A DNA stretch of 64,000 nucleotides from Capitulum mitella (taxonomy: Eukaryota; Arthropoda; Thecostraca; Pollicipedomorpha; Pollicipedidae). Location of the stretch: positions 7,833,501 to 7,897,500 of the forward strand of contig CP099848.1 of NCBI GenBank assembly GCA_030062745.1, written 5' to 3'. Positions within the stretch are counted from its first letter, which is position 1, and every line of letters starts with the position of its first letter. A program made the position numbers and the translations under genes. Below the pieces are notes generated by a model. It ran no database searches, was not told the DNA's origin, and saw only the letters and a program-made list of their open reading frames with translations. Below are positions 49,085 through 60,200 of the stretch, piece by piece.

Positions 49085-49155
49085 GTCACTTAACTATTTA
49101 CAAATAAATAGTTAAGTGACCTAAGTTATTTATGTAAATAGCTTAGGTCACTTAG
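49085..49155. repeat. Two overlapping stem-loop palindromes
   Basis: GTCACTTAACTATTTA (49085-49100) pairs perfectly with TAAATAGTTAAGTGAC (49105-49120). The right arm region then starts a second palindrome, GTGACCTAAGTTATTTA with TAAATAGCTTAGGTCAC (one mismatch), ending near 49153. The two hairpins share the GTGAC segment and would be mutually exclusive. Confidence 0.9.
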
Positions 49156-50560
49156 ATATTGCTTAGCTTAGGTTAGATGAGGCCAGAAGAGGTTATCCAA
49201 TGTCATTAGACTAAACGCTTACAAAATTTCATTAGGATCGTTTGGGTAGGTCTGGAAGAAACAATAGCTCATATTCACCAGTTGGTCTCATGTGGCCTCG
49301 ATTCACAAGACCTAGTTTACCTATGCTGTTAGCCATGTGTGCTCATGATGTAGACAGATCCTTATGCCCCACTGCCAAATAAAGCGCTGTCAGTAGTTCA
49401 CCTCGGCTAATCTCGACGGGCATGTCACAGGTCAGTTATACTTCGGGGTACGAAAGTTCATTCTACAGACTAATAGCCGGCACTTGAACTTTCTGGGGCT
49501 GTATCGTACCAAGATATAAGCATGTTTTTGAATTCTGGGCGTTAAAAGGTACCTTGGGAGTACAGCAAAAGACAGATTAACGTACGAGATATTCGAGAAA
49601 AAGTTAGAAAACACATAACACTAGCTTTGCTTGTTCATTAAGGCTTTTTCGAAGAAACATCAGAGTGGGCAATTTTCGCTGGCCTCCACCAATGCTCATG
49701 ATAAATATGAGGGGTAGGCAACATTACTCTCCTCTCTGTCAGTGCGCTTGTTAAATATCCTACGAAATAGCTGGACAAGGATCCCAACGGTATCGGAGCT
49801 CATCCAGTGAGGCTCGAACCGGATACACCTGCGTTCCTTACGGTCTTCAAGACAACAATGTAAATAATGAAATACATGTTGATACGAATGGGATCACGAA
49901 TGTACAAATACCAAAAATCAGAAGACGCTTTGCGGGTGCACGATGAGCGAGACATGTTTCTTAGCTCCTTACCTGATTATTTCCTTTTACGTGTTTCGCA
50001 ATACAGAAAGATATTTATTGATCTATTTCAGTATTTCGCATCCCGAGAGTTGTAAAATTAACGGTCACTTTTTCAAATTGTATTGTTCGTCGTCGTCATT
50101 GTGACAGTAAAAAAAACACGAAGAAATAGGTTTAAGAAGGAGCACATAACTCACAAATATTAAGCACCAATATTTAGTTGGAGCTTGCATGTTTATGTTT
50201 GGCAAATAAAAACGTTTGTAAAAAGTGAGCTATCTTCCAGTGAAAGTCTCATGACTTGGTGTTCAATGGTTGGGACGTAAATGGACTCCAGAAAGCGTCA
50301 TGGCCAGGCCGTGCCGGGCCGCTTCATTTGATTTTTTTCTGCTTGTTGAAGTGACTCACTCGGCCTTCGGCATCGCTCGTCAACTCCAAACTCGTTAGGT
50401 GCATTAATGAGCAGCATGCACATTTATGGTCATCTAGGGAACATGGTGATAACAAAGACCAAAGGCACAGCTTCTGAAATGTACAGCACAAATCCGGGGC
50501 CATATCGGTCAGCGCGGGATCGGGGAGAACCCTGAGAACGCGGGCTCAAAGTCTGTCGAG
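49156..50560. other. Unassigned DNA
   Basis: No exon supported. Contains the weak tRNA-like segment at 49805-49860 listed separately. Confidence 0.3.
49805..49860 (-). other. Possible tRNA-derived SINE head
   Basis: Read in reverse, CCGGTTCGAGCCT is a good pol III box B. A convincing box A at the usual distance upstream was not found, so this is only a possible SINE fragment. Confidence 0.25.
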
Positions 50561-51150
50561 CGGTCTCGGCAGCGCTGCATCCAGTGACATCATGTTATAG
50601 CTGGGAGCACGCCTTACACGGTGGCCGCGTGCCCAGCCACCAGCCGTGCATGACGTGGCCGTGTTTTGTGCCGACGCTTACCTCACCTGGCTGGCGGCCT
50701 CTCTGCGCCGAGTGCCGCGGCAAGAGCCGCCGCCCGGAACGTGCTGACGTCACCGGACGGCATCAGACCGCCGGCGCCGCCGCGGGCCTGCCGCCTGGCA
50801 ACCGGCCGTGTAAATACGAGTGGCGCAATCGCCGTCATCAGAGAGCGTTCGAGCGGCGCGGCGGCGCGGCGGACCGGCGCGGCGGCCGAGCCGGCGGACC
50901 GGCCAGCCCGCCGGCCGCTCCTCCTCCGGTGACGCCTCCGCCGCGCCTTTGTCTCCGTCCGGCGGAACTGCAGCGGGACGAGACGCCGGCACCGCAGAGC
51001 ACGGGCTGCAGGGTTCGCGTGTTTTGTGTTCAGTGCGCGAACACGGGGTGCAGGGTTGCTCTGGGGGTCCGGGCGTTGCCGAGCTTTTCGTGCTCAGGGG
51101 TGAGCGGGACCAGGGTTTGCGGAACCGCCTTGGTTCAGTGAGTGAGCGCT
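50561..51150. other. GC-rich, CpG-dense block upstream of the IMP-L2-like gene
   Basis: Highly GC-rich (CGGCGCGGCGGCGCGG-type words) with long open frames on both strands of arginine/alanine/proline-rich composition, as expected from the base bias. It lies about 1.7 kb upstream of the first coding exon of the gene at 52811. A 5' untranslated exon or promoter here is possible but not shown. Confidence 0.35.
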
Positions 51151-52184
51151 GTGATGACGAGCTGCCTCCTGTCCGGTGCCGCGGCGGCGTGTCAGCCGAG
51201 CTTGTGGCAGCCTGTGTGCCAACCAGGTCACGCACAGTCACAGCGCCACCAGTCAAACAGCGAATCAATGGCCGTGCATGAGACCACCGGCGGCGGCCAA
51301 TGCAGTTGGGCCGACAGCTCTGGATGCCTGACCTAACCCAATACTGACGAAAACCTGCCGGGTCTCAACTCAGCCAATCGCATGCTTTCAGATAGCAGCT
51401 TGTAAATGCCGTAAAATTGGTTGTTTCTAACCGGAACGCATTTCATGTATTCGAAGCAAAATGCATTCAGATTTAGTGGAGCGGCGGACTCGAACACAAT
51501 GTTTATTGCAACCGTAAAGTCAAACGTCTTCCGTGTCCGCTGAACGAACCGGCATGAATAATGGAGGACTTTAACAAGCCCGGGCTTGCGATTATTGTGT
51601 TGAAAACATTCCCAGTGGTGGCGAGTTTCGCCCGTCGCTATCGACTGTCGGCTGGAGCGCGTGTGCCGGGCCGTGGCCGTTGCCCCGTCCGTCGGGGCGG
51701 CGCATTCTCCGGCAGCGGATGGACACAGTTCTGACTCGGACCTGCCAGCAGTCTGGCGGCGACGGCAACGTGCTGAACGCTCCTGGCGTAGCGTTCCCGG
51801 CCGCGCTTCGGCCGATGTAAAACATACAGCATGTACTGCTCAAGCATACTGCTAACGTGTATCAGCTGTTTCACTAATCAGATAGGCTGTATTTGTGCCC
51901 TTATTTTCACTTAGTTCTGGGAGATAAACACAAAGCAAGCCAGTGTGGACAAGCAACATTTTGGAGCCCTTTCTTCCCATGAATCGCCATTGGAATACTG
52001 TTCGGTTTTCCGCAGCTATGAGCAGCTTAACCCTCCTGCCCCGCCCCTCTCCCCCGCGTAGCTCCATTACGGGATGCATTTGTTACCGTGTCTTAGTCTA
52101 TCACAGCCAATTTGTGCCTGTCACCATCGCCAATCGCCTTGGCAGCCGTACCTGTTTGAAATTCAAGAACGTCTCATTTTTTTA

Positions 52185-52188
<4 letters not shown>
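51151..52188. other. Non-coding DNA
   Basis: A second small GC-rich stretch is at about 51640-51820. No exon supported. Confidence 0.3.

Positions 52189-52220
<32 letters not shown>
52189..52220. repeat. (TA)n microsatellite
   Basis: About 32 bases of TA. Confidence 0.9.
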
Positions 52221-52222
<2 letters not shown>

Positions 52223-52810
52223 CATAATATGAAAAAACATCCCGGGTCTGAAATAATGCTAATGTCATAACCCATGATCTTTTTAGGGCCTCATAAAAAA
52301 AATAAGTAGACAAGGGTGTTCGATATTTTGCCAGATGCACACAGTGTTTTATCTAACAATATGAAAAGAGAAAACTGAAGACAACTATGCTTGATTCAGA
52401 CCGTACCGCAGCCTTCCATGTAAAAATACATATTTTTACCGGATGACCTCTGTTTTGGTAGGAGAAGCTGCAAGTTTTCTGCACAATATCATGGTAGGCT
52501 GCACGATTAAGGGTGCTCACGACAATCCCTGGGAACAAATTGTCCTGAAATGTCTCTGGGACCAAAGTGCTCAATAATCCGAGACTTGGGATGTACAGCT
52601 GACTTAATAAATGGTCGTTTTGTCCTGAAATGCCTCTGCTCGACCTGTGACGTGAACTGGGCATCTCTCGGCTGACGGCCAGCGGGAAGAGACTGGCCGG
52701 TGGCGCGGGCAGCAGACCCACGCGGTCTCGGCCGAGTGGGGACCACAGGTGGCTGCGGCTCCAGCCACGCCAGCGGCCGGCCGTGCAGCGCCGTCTGTCC
52801 CTGTTCCAGA

Positions 52811-52915
52811 ATGGGAATCTGGTCGTGCCTGTGCGCCCTGCTGGTGGTCTGGACGTGCCTGTCGTGCACCACAGTCTGCTCGCAGCTCTCCACCCTCGAC
52901 AGACTGCAGCCCGCT
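52811..52915 (+). CDS. IMP-L2-like gene, exon with start codon and signal peptide
   Basis: The ATG at 52811 has A at -3 and G at +4. It opens MGIWSCLCALLVVWTCLSC, a classic hydrophobic secretion signal of about 20-24 residues, followed by SQLSTLDRLQPA. The exon ends in phase 0 at GTGAGT (52916). Immediately upstream, CTGTCCCTGTTCCAG (ending 52809) is a good splice acceptor, so this may be the second exon, with the 5' untranslated leader further upstream. An in-frame upstream extension exists but would bury the signal peptide, so the ATG at 52811 is preferred. Confidence 0.75.
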
Positions 52916-54176
52916 GTGAGTGGGACGGCCCGACGGTGAACAGCGCCTCCCTGCACGAGTGCGCCCCGTGTCACTACGTGGTCGCTGGAACTGGTGTGTA
53001 AAAAAATAGCCGACCGACCAATTCATCAGACCGTGATGCAGTTTGGCGCCCGTGATCTGTGTGCTCTGGAGCTGCTCAGTCCTGGTCGGGAGGAGCGGCC
53101 AGCCAGGTGTAACTTTCCGCACTGGCGGTACGAGTCGCCGTCCTCTGGGTCCTCGTGCGGCTGTCGGAGGCGGCCAGTAACCGCCAGCGTGTCCGCAGGC
53201 CGTGGCCGGATCCGATGGTATCGACTTCAGGAGACTGCGACGTTCCCGGTCCCCTCGGCATGGTGAGTACTTGCGCGGGGGAGGGATGGGACGCAGAGAC
53301 GGCAGAGGGAGGAGGGCGAGAACCAAACAGTAACGGGGTGAACCAGAAGACTGCATAGAGCAGGACATTGACGGAATGAACCAGAGTACTCTACAGAGCA
53401 GGACATTGACGGGGTGAACCAGAGTACTCTACAGAGCAGGACATTGACGGGATGAACCAGAGTACTCTACAGAACAGGACAATGACGGGGTGAACCAGAG
53501 TGCTCTACAGAACAAGACATTGACGGTGTGAGCCGGCGTGAGAACTCTACAAAGCAGGACAGTCAAGGGGGGGACCAGAACAGAATGGGTATGGTCGATG
53601 ACTTTCCGCACGGTATTTGCAAGAAAATGTTTTACTGGAGCATGACGACTCGGCAGCGTCGTGTCGACGACCCCGACCTGTCGACTCCGCTTGACTCAGA
53701 CGGTGACCCCTGAGTTCCGACCTGTCGGGATCAGACGTCGCCGGTGCGTCAGCCCGGGCTCCGCCGCCAGTCTGTGACGCACAGCGATCGCGCCCGCAGA
53801 CGCCACCGGCCCTTTCCTGAGGGTGGGCACTGCGCCGCCGCCGACCGACACGGTCAGCATGTTCGACAGCGTGGTGATCCGGTGCGAGTTCCAGGGCTCG
53901 CCGCCGCCCTCCGTCGACTGGCTCCGCGACGGTGTCGTCATCAGGAAGGTCAGCAGTGGCGCCCACGCGCTCAGTAACCTATGGCTAAACATAGGCAGGC
54001 GTAATCTACCCTTCCATCTTGGTCGAGACCAACCCGCCGGGTGGGGGGAACGGTGGGCCGCGTACGCCGAACGTTTCCGCGAGCTTCTTGGAAGACATGC
54101 CCCGAGAGACGGGAGCTAAAACAGTGCCTGAAGACCATGGCTATAATTCAGCTGGTGGCGCAATATGACCTGACCC

Positions 54177-54234
<58 letters not shown>

Positions 54235-57200
54235 TTATAGAGTCTATATGACAAACCTCGTCAGCTAGTCTTTGGTGAAAGGTACGTTTTTCATTCAGGT
54301 ACAGGCAATGAATATTTGAGGGTGCTGACGTTAGTCTTTGGTGAGCTCCGTCGGAAACGAAGATGGTGGGCGGAAAACGTTCTTGTAACTCATAGTTTAG
54401 TGAGACAGCTAGCCACGTTGAAAACTGGCTTCGCCCTCCTTAATGGCCTTGGTTCTTTTTCACCTTTGATCCTAACGATTTGCTAGAGTGACATTCTGAG
54501 TTCGGGTGGATGGCGAACAGAACGTACTTCACGGACGCCGAACCCCTACTGCAGCGGTCTATTTTGTGACAAAAGTTTAACGTTCCGTCGAGAATCGACA
54601 TCACCATGTGGCACTCGGTTTGACCCTGCCTTTCATCTGTCCATCCACTGCCCAGTTGCCAGCCGACCTGCAAGCTACAAAAAGATTACCGAAACGACTG
54701 GAACCTGTCTCGCTGGGCTGGATAGGCCAACCTCAAGCAGCTGAACTACCAATCGCGATAGTGCTAAACATTCCGAAAATTAGGAGCGATGAAAATACAC
54801 TACTGACCCCCTCCATTGATCCTCCTTTAAACATTTGCGTCGTTTTAGGAAAATGACTTCGGTGTGCAAGTTTCTTCCATGCAATGCCATTTGCCTTCAC
54901 TGATTGTTTTTCGCGTCAGAAACGTAGACCAATCTTTGAGAGTTCGAACTGGCAGCAGCAAAAAAGTTGACTGCTCCTGTGTGTGCACGTGCCGGTATTG
55001 TACATTGGCACAAGACCGTACCAGGTTTTTTTGTCAGCCACAAGACTGACTGGTTGTTTTTCAAAGCAAGAAGGAGTCAAGGAAAGATTAAGACTGATCA
55101 CATACCACGTGTTTGCAAACCGTGAGCGAAAAAAACTGGTTTAATAAGTTTCTTGATGGCAGTAAACGCTGTTTCTGGAACTCATGGAATGCTACTAGTT
55201 GAACCAAAACCCAGCGGTGAGCTTCGCAGAAATGATTCGGGGCCCAAGTGCTAATTTCGACTAATTCTAATGTTTTTCAGGCCATTCCATCAATGCACAA
55301 CCATAGGCCTTGTGTTTAAAATCCCAAATTATTGGGGGCCCCAAAAAACCCGAAGTGAAACTCATTGCCGGAACCTCTTGTGGGTGTGGAAAGGAAAGTG
55401 ATTAAATATAGGGAAAATTGATTCTTAGACGACCGCCTCTCGGCCGAAGATTATGTATATTCATACCCACGACACCTAATAAACCAGGCGTTTATGAGCT
55501 GATTTTATACGTGTCCTATCATCAGACGTCACACAAGGCTATTGCATAACTTCCAGTGTTGCGCTGGTGTGCTCTGATTTATATCTTCCTCCATGGAACG
55601 TAGTTCATGAACCGCACCGCAGGAAACGGAACAAAATGAGAACGGCGACTGTGTGCGCCCTGAGCCGAGCGGACGGAAGCCGTGCCCAGCCTAACGTGAA
55701 CGGAACAGATCAGTGAAGTGCCCGTCAGAATGCCCGACAACAGGCGCATTCCAGCGGCAGTGCCTATTATCTCCGTAATGACCCATGCGTCGGCGGACTA
55801 GTGCTCCCGGCGCACCCGGCCATCTGCGCGTGCAGCGAGCAGGCGGCGCGACACAACCGCCGACCGGCGTCCGTAATGGTCATCACGTGCTCTCCGCGGC
55901 CGCCGCCACGTGGTCATTACCGATTGGCACACCGCTTGACGCGTAATAACAGGTCGAGCGGCGGGCAGCGGACGGCCTCCGGCCCGCGGCCGGCGCGAGC
56001 TGCCTATCAACGTAGTACAGCCCCGGCCGGCCGTTCCGGCCACAGGCCGGCGGGGCCGCGCCGAGAAATACACCGTCATTGGAGCCGGCCGGCCCCGGCC
56101 ACCGTCAAAGCCACGTACTCGTGCTGAATGGGAGGCGTGTCTCGCGTTCTCATCTGCAGCCATTATTCATGCCGGGCTTCAGGGGCGTTTCTCCATGCAA
56201 TGCTGCACCTCTGAACGATGCGTTGAGCGTGCCTGGCTTGTGCGTCATTTGGCAGAGCATTGCTCTCGGTCTCGACATTACGTAGCGATATTGACAGAAT
56301 GGTCGCAGTTATTGGAGAGAGTCCTGCACGGTTCAGGTTGCTGAGGAGGCTGAAATGCAGGGCTGTTTGGGAAACCGTAACGGAAGAGTTCTGCTTTAAC
56401 TAGCACCGACAACGAACTGAGCAGCTGGACGGAATTTAACGCTCTCCGGTTTACTGTTTATGACCATGTCGTAAACCGAGCGGTGAACGTCTTATGTCGT
56501 GTTTACTGATCGTCAACGTCATCAATGAGGGACGTCACGGGCGCGCATGATGTTTCTTTCGTGCAACTTGGGTCCAGAATGATGAAAGAGACCGAGAAAT
56601 ACCCGTTCACTTTTCCAAATTGCAACGAAGTAGAATATCCGTGCCGAAGTGTGCATGGAGTCTGATGACAGACGGAAGAATGCTCACTCGTCATATGGCT
56701 CACGAGGAGTATTGTGATTTTAGTTGATGCTAGTGCTCGAGAAGTGATTTTAGTTGATGTTAGTGGCAAGGAGAGAGGCACTGAACAGTTCGCTAACGAG
56801 ATGGCTACATATAGTACTGAATAGTCAGGCACTGGAAAAGATGGTATTCGCCAGCGCCAGTTACCGGGTTATAGGTATCGCTCCTTGGTGCCCGTCACCG
56901 AGAGACGGTGTTTGATTTGTACTGTTGTGGAGACAGTGTGAGTAAATGCTGTTTGCTGGGGTCAGATGAGACGCGATGCTGAGACCAGACGTCGCCGTGA
57001 CATCCAGCATGGTGCTCTCTGGCAGGCCGGCCTGGCGGAGAGTGTGGAAGAGCAAACCAACAGTTTGGACACCCTGCTGACCAAGCCGCCCGAGGCCCTG
57101 GTGTCCACCTCGGCCCGTCTGTACCTGGACTGCATGACTCCGGCCGACCAGGTCAGTTCCATCAGCCGGCTGGCTCGGTGCTTAATGAATCGGAGATGGG

Positions 57201-60200
57201 CCCAAGTAATTTGCATGCTGGTAGGCCGATATCCGTTTTGTCACAGCGGATTTCGATAGCACATTGTTCATTCTTCTCCGGTTCGGAGCTCGGCGGTCTG
57301 GTGGCTCCATTACGATCATCGATGTTTATTCGCACAGCAGTGCAGACGACCCAGTGACTACGCGGCGTTTGCGGTGTCTGCATGCGGTCCGAATGTAAAC
57401 AAGACCCGCCTGCGTCTCCGTCTCCGTACGTATACACCAAGCCGTTGCGCGAAAAGCCGCGGGTCAAGAAAAGCCACGTGCCGCGAATTATGACGTGTGG
57501 CTAAAGCACGTCCGGCTCTTCTTGGCGTATGGGCATCCAGTGACGAAACGAGGGCAGGAAATTGCCTGCCTGAACACCGCGTATTAAGTGCAAGAGCTGA
57601 TGAGCTGGCGGTACTGGCCTGTTTCAGACGTGAGCTCAGAGTTAAGCATCTCACGCGAAGACGGCGGATCCCGGCCTGATCTCGAGCCATCCGAGCACCA
57701 GTTACTTAGCAGCAAGCATGTTTTAGCCCGGCTCACGCTCAGCTCGGAGAAAGCTGACAACGTGTGAAAGGCCCGTCTGCCCGGCCACCCTCGGCTCCGG
57801 TCCAGACAGCTCCGGACAGTCCAGACGGCTCCAGACAGTCCAGGCAGCTCCCAGCCGATCACCAGATATCGGCCAGCGTTTCTCCGGCAACCCTCGGCTC
57901 CGGTCCAGACGGCTCCCGGCAGCTCCCGCCCGATCATCAGATGTCGGTCAGCGTTTCTCCGGCAACCCTCGGCTCCGGTCCAGACGGCTCCCGACAGCTC
58001 CCGCCCGATCATCAGATGTCGGTCAGCGTTTCCCCGGCAACCCTCGGCTCCGGTCCAGACGGCTCCCGACAGCTCCCGCCCGATCATCAGATGTCGGTCA
58101 GCGTTTCCTCCAGTCTAGACTGCTCACGCCCCCTCATTGGATGCCGCTTTGGGCGAGCATTTTTCTTACCGTCGGCGACAGGGCTTTGGTCCGCCAGCGT
58201 CGTTCAAGAGGCTGCGGCTGCGGTGGCCTTGGCTCACCCCCACGGGCCCCACATATCTCCATTTTCTCCGATGTTTGGAGCCGAACAAAGGTATGTGTGT
58301 CCTTGGCTATGGCTCGTAGTAACTTTTACTTATCGAGCTCTACGTTTTTTTATTATCCGCGGCCAACTGAGAAGATGTTCAGGGTGTTCGACTGAAACGA
58401 AAGCTTGGAATAGGACACCATCAGCATAGTTCTCCGTGCCAAGACATGACGGGCATCCGGGTGTCACCGGTACATGCTGCGAGGAACTACGAAATGTAAC
58501 GACAGCCAACAGTATGAATGTTGGGCACCTGAGATAAAATAAGCATCAGAAAGCACAGATGTCAGCCAGCTGCTGAAGTCATTGACGGCCGAACAACAGC
58601 AAGCAAAATACCAGGTGTGATAGGCTGAGAAATCGTCGATAAATGTCGGAAGATTGACGATGAACATCGTGAATAAAAAGCGTTATGTTTGTTTTTGGTG
58701 TCGCAAAAGAGGGAAAAACAAAGACATCTAAAAGAAAAGCACCAGAAAAGCTGATCATATCAAAAACCACACCCACAGCATCAAGTTTTCAAAGGCCTTT
58801 CTTCTGCCGTAGAAACCTTATGAACGGGACACGTATGAAAAACAGTATTTACGCTTTCTGCAAGATTTAATCCTGGCCCACAACGATCGTGATGAACTTT
58901 CCTTTTTGTCCCGTTCTCACCGCAGCCAACTGCAAACCATCCGTAAAGGACAAGTTGACGCAGCTGAAAATACTCATTCATGCGTGCAGACAACCCACCA
59001 GGCGCGTACCGGGTCCGTCTCCTCGGGAGGTTTTATTGTGGAGGATTAAGCATACAAAGACGACTGGCAATCCGAAAACTTGATTAGCTGAAGCAGATGA
59101 TACATTCCGTTTGGACTGAAACGATTGAAATTGAAACGCATAACTGTTTCAATCGGCACGCGGCCCAAAACGTCATGAAGGGACCAGAGAAGAAGGCGTA
59201 CCGTGTCTCGCAGGTGATGTTGAGGAGGCACTTCTAGGAGTGTGAAATGGTCAGTGGGTGATAGGTTGGTTCCACTGAGGTGTTTTTGAGTGTTGTGACA
59301 ACATTTCCGCAGTGAATCCAGGTTTTTCGAAGACACCTCATTTTTACTTGCACGTTTTTACACTGCTGTCCTGAGTGCGTTCAGTGCAGCTGACTGCCTT
59401 GTTTAACTGGACGATCAATTTCAGGGTGTCTACACGTGTCAGGGACAGACAGCCTACCAAACCAAGAGCGTATCTACTAGGCTGTTTGTGGACGGTAAGG
59501 ACTGTGATGATCTACACGAGAACGACCTGTTCACTTGCTGGCTAGGCTGCACGCTGCCGGCAGAAGTCGGCCCTGAAACGGCGTACCGTCTATGAAACAA
59601 TCCGTGCCCGAAATTGGAAATGCAGAGTACATATAATACTAGAGGAAAACCAGCACGTTACACGGGCTCAGCATCGAACCTTTGTATCGCACGCAGGCCT
59701 GTGCACCCGCTTAGTGCCAGCATTACCTCCATTCTGAAGTAAACGACACCTGACGTCATATTACCATACACGCAATGTCACACTTGAAAAGTGAAAAATC
59801 CCCGTAACATTGGCGCACGAGCTACAAGAATTTTTCGCGGCCGGTTGGATTCGAAACGACGCTGTCGGATTCCGAGTCATACCCTCTTACCATTAGGCCA
59901 TGACCACCAGCGAGCAGATGCTGTTTGGAATGGGATCACTCAGTAAACTGGAAGCAGCACTTGCGTTGTACGTGATCCTTTGCATCCTACCCATCATAGG
60001 GATACCGCTGGATAGCCCTAGTTCTGGCCTATCTACCTTCCAAATTTCAGCCGCCTAGGCCACTGTTTCCAACACGTGCCTGTGGATCGTCAAGCGCATC
60101 GCAAGTGGGTGCCGACCACAAAAGCGAGGACCCGTAAGTGGGGCTCATGTTGTCACCAAGTTTTGAGCTAACAGCACCCGCCGTTTGATCTGTAACCGTG

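Larger units (their letters stand above)
53949..57025 (+). other. Intron 3 of the IMP-L2-like gene
   Basis: About 3.1 kb splitting Ig domain 1. It contains a TA microsatellite (54180-54230) and a GC-rich block (55660-56130). No nested gene was identified. Confidence 0.6.

Noticed and set aside
50584..51281. Arg/Ala/Pro-rich ORFs of 150-185 codons on both strands
   Set aside because: Composition-driven; no recognisable protein or start context.
52604..53368. 254-codon minus-strand ORF, the longest in the window
   Set aside because: It is the antisense shadow of the GC-rich first exons of the IMP-L2-like gene; it has no domain, and the plus strand has a signal peptide and phase-consistent splice sites.
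53547..53966. 139-codon minus-strand ORF opposite the Ig1 exon
   Set aside because: Antisense shadow of a conserved plus-strand Ig exon.
59840..59904. Functional tRNA gene
   Set aside because: Box A and B are present but the stems do not pair, so a functional tRNA is unlikely.
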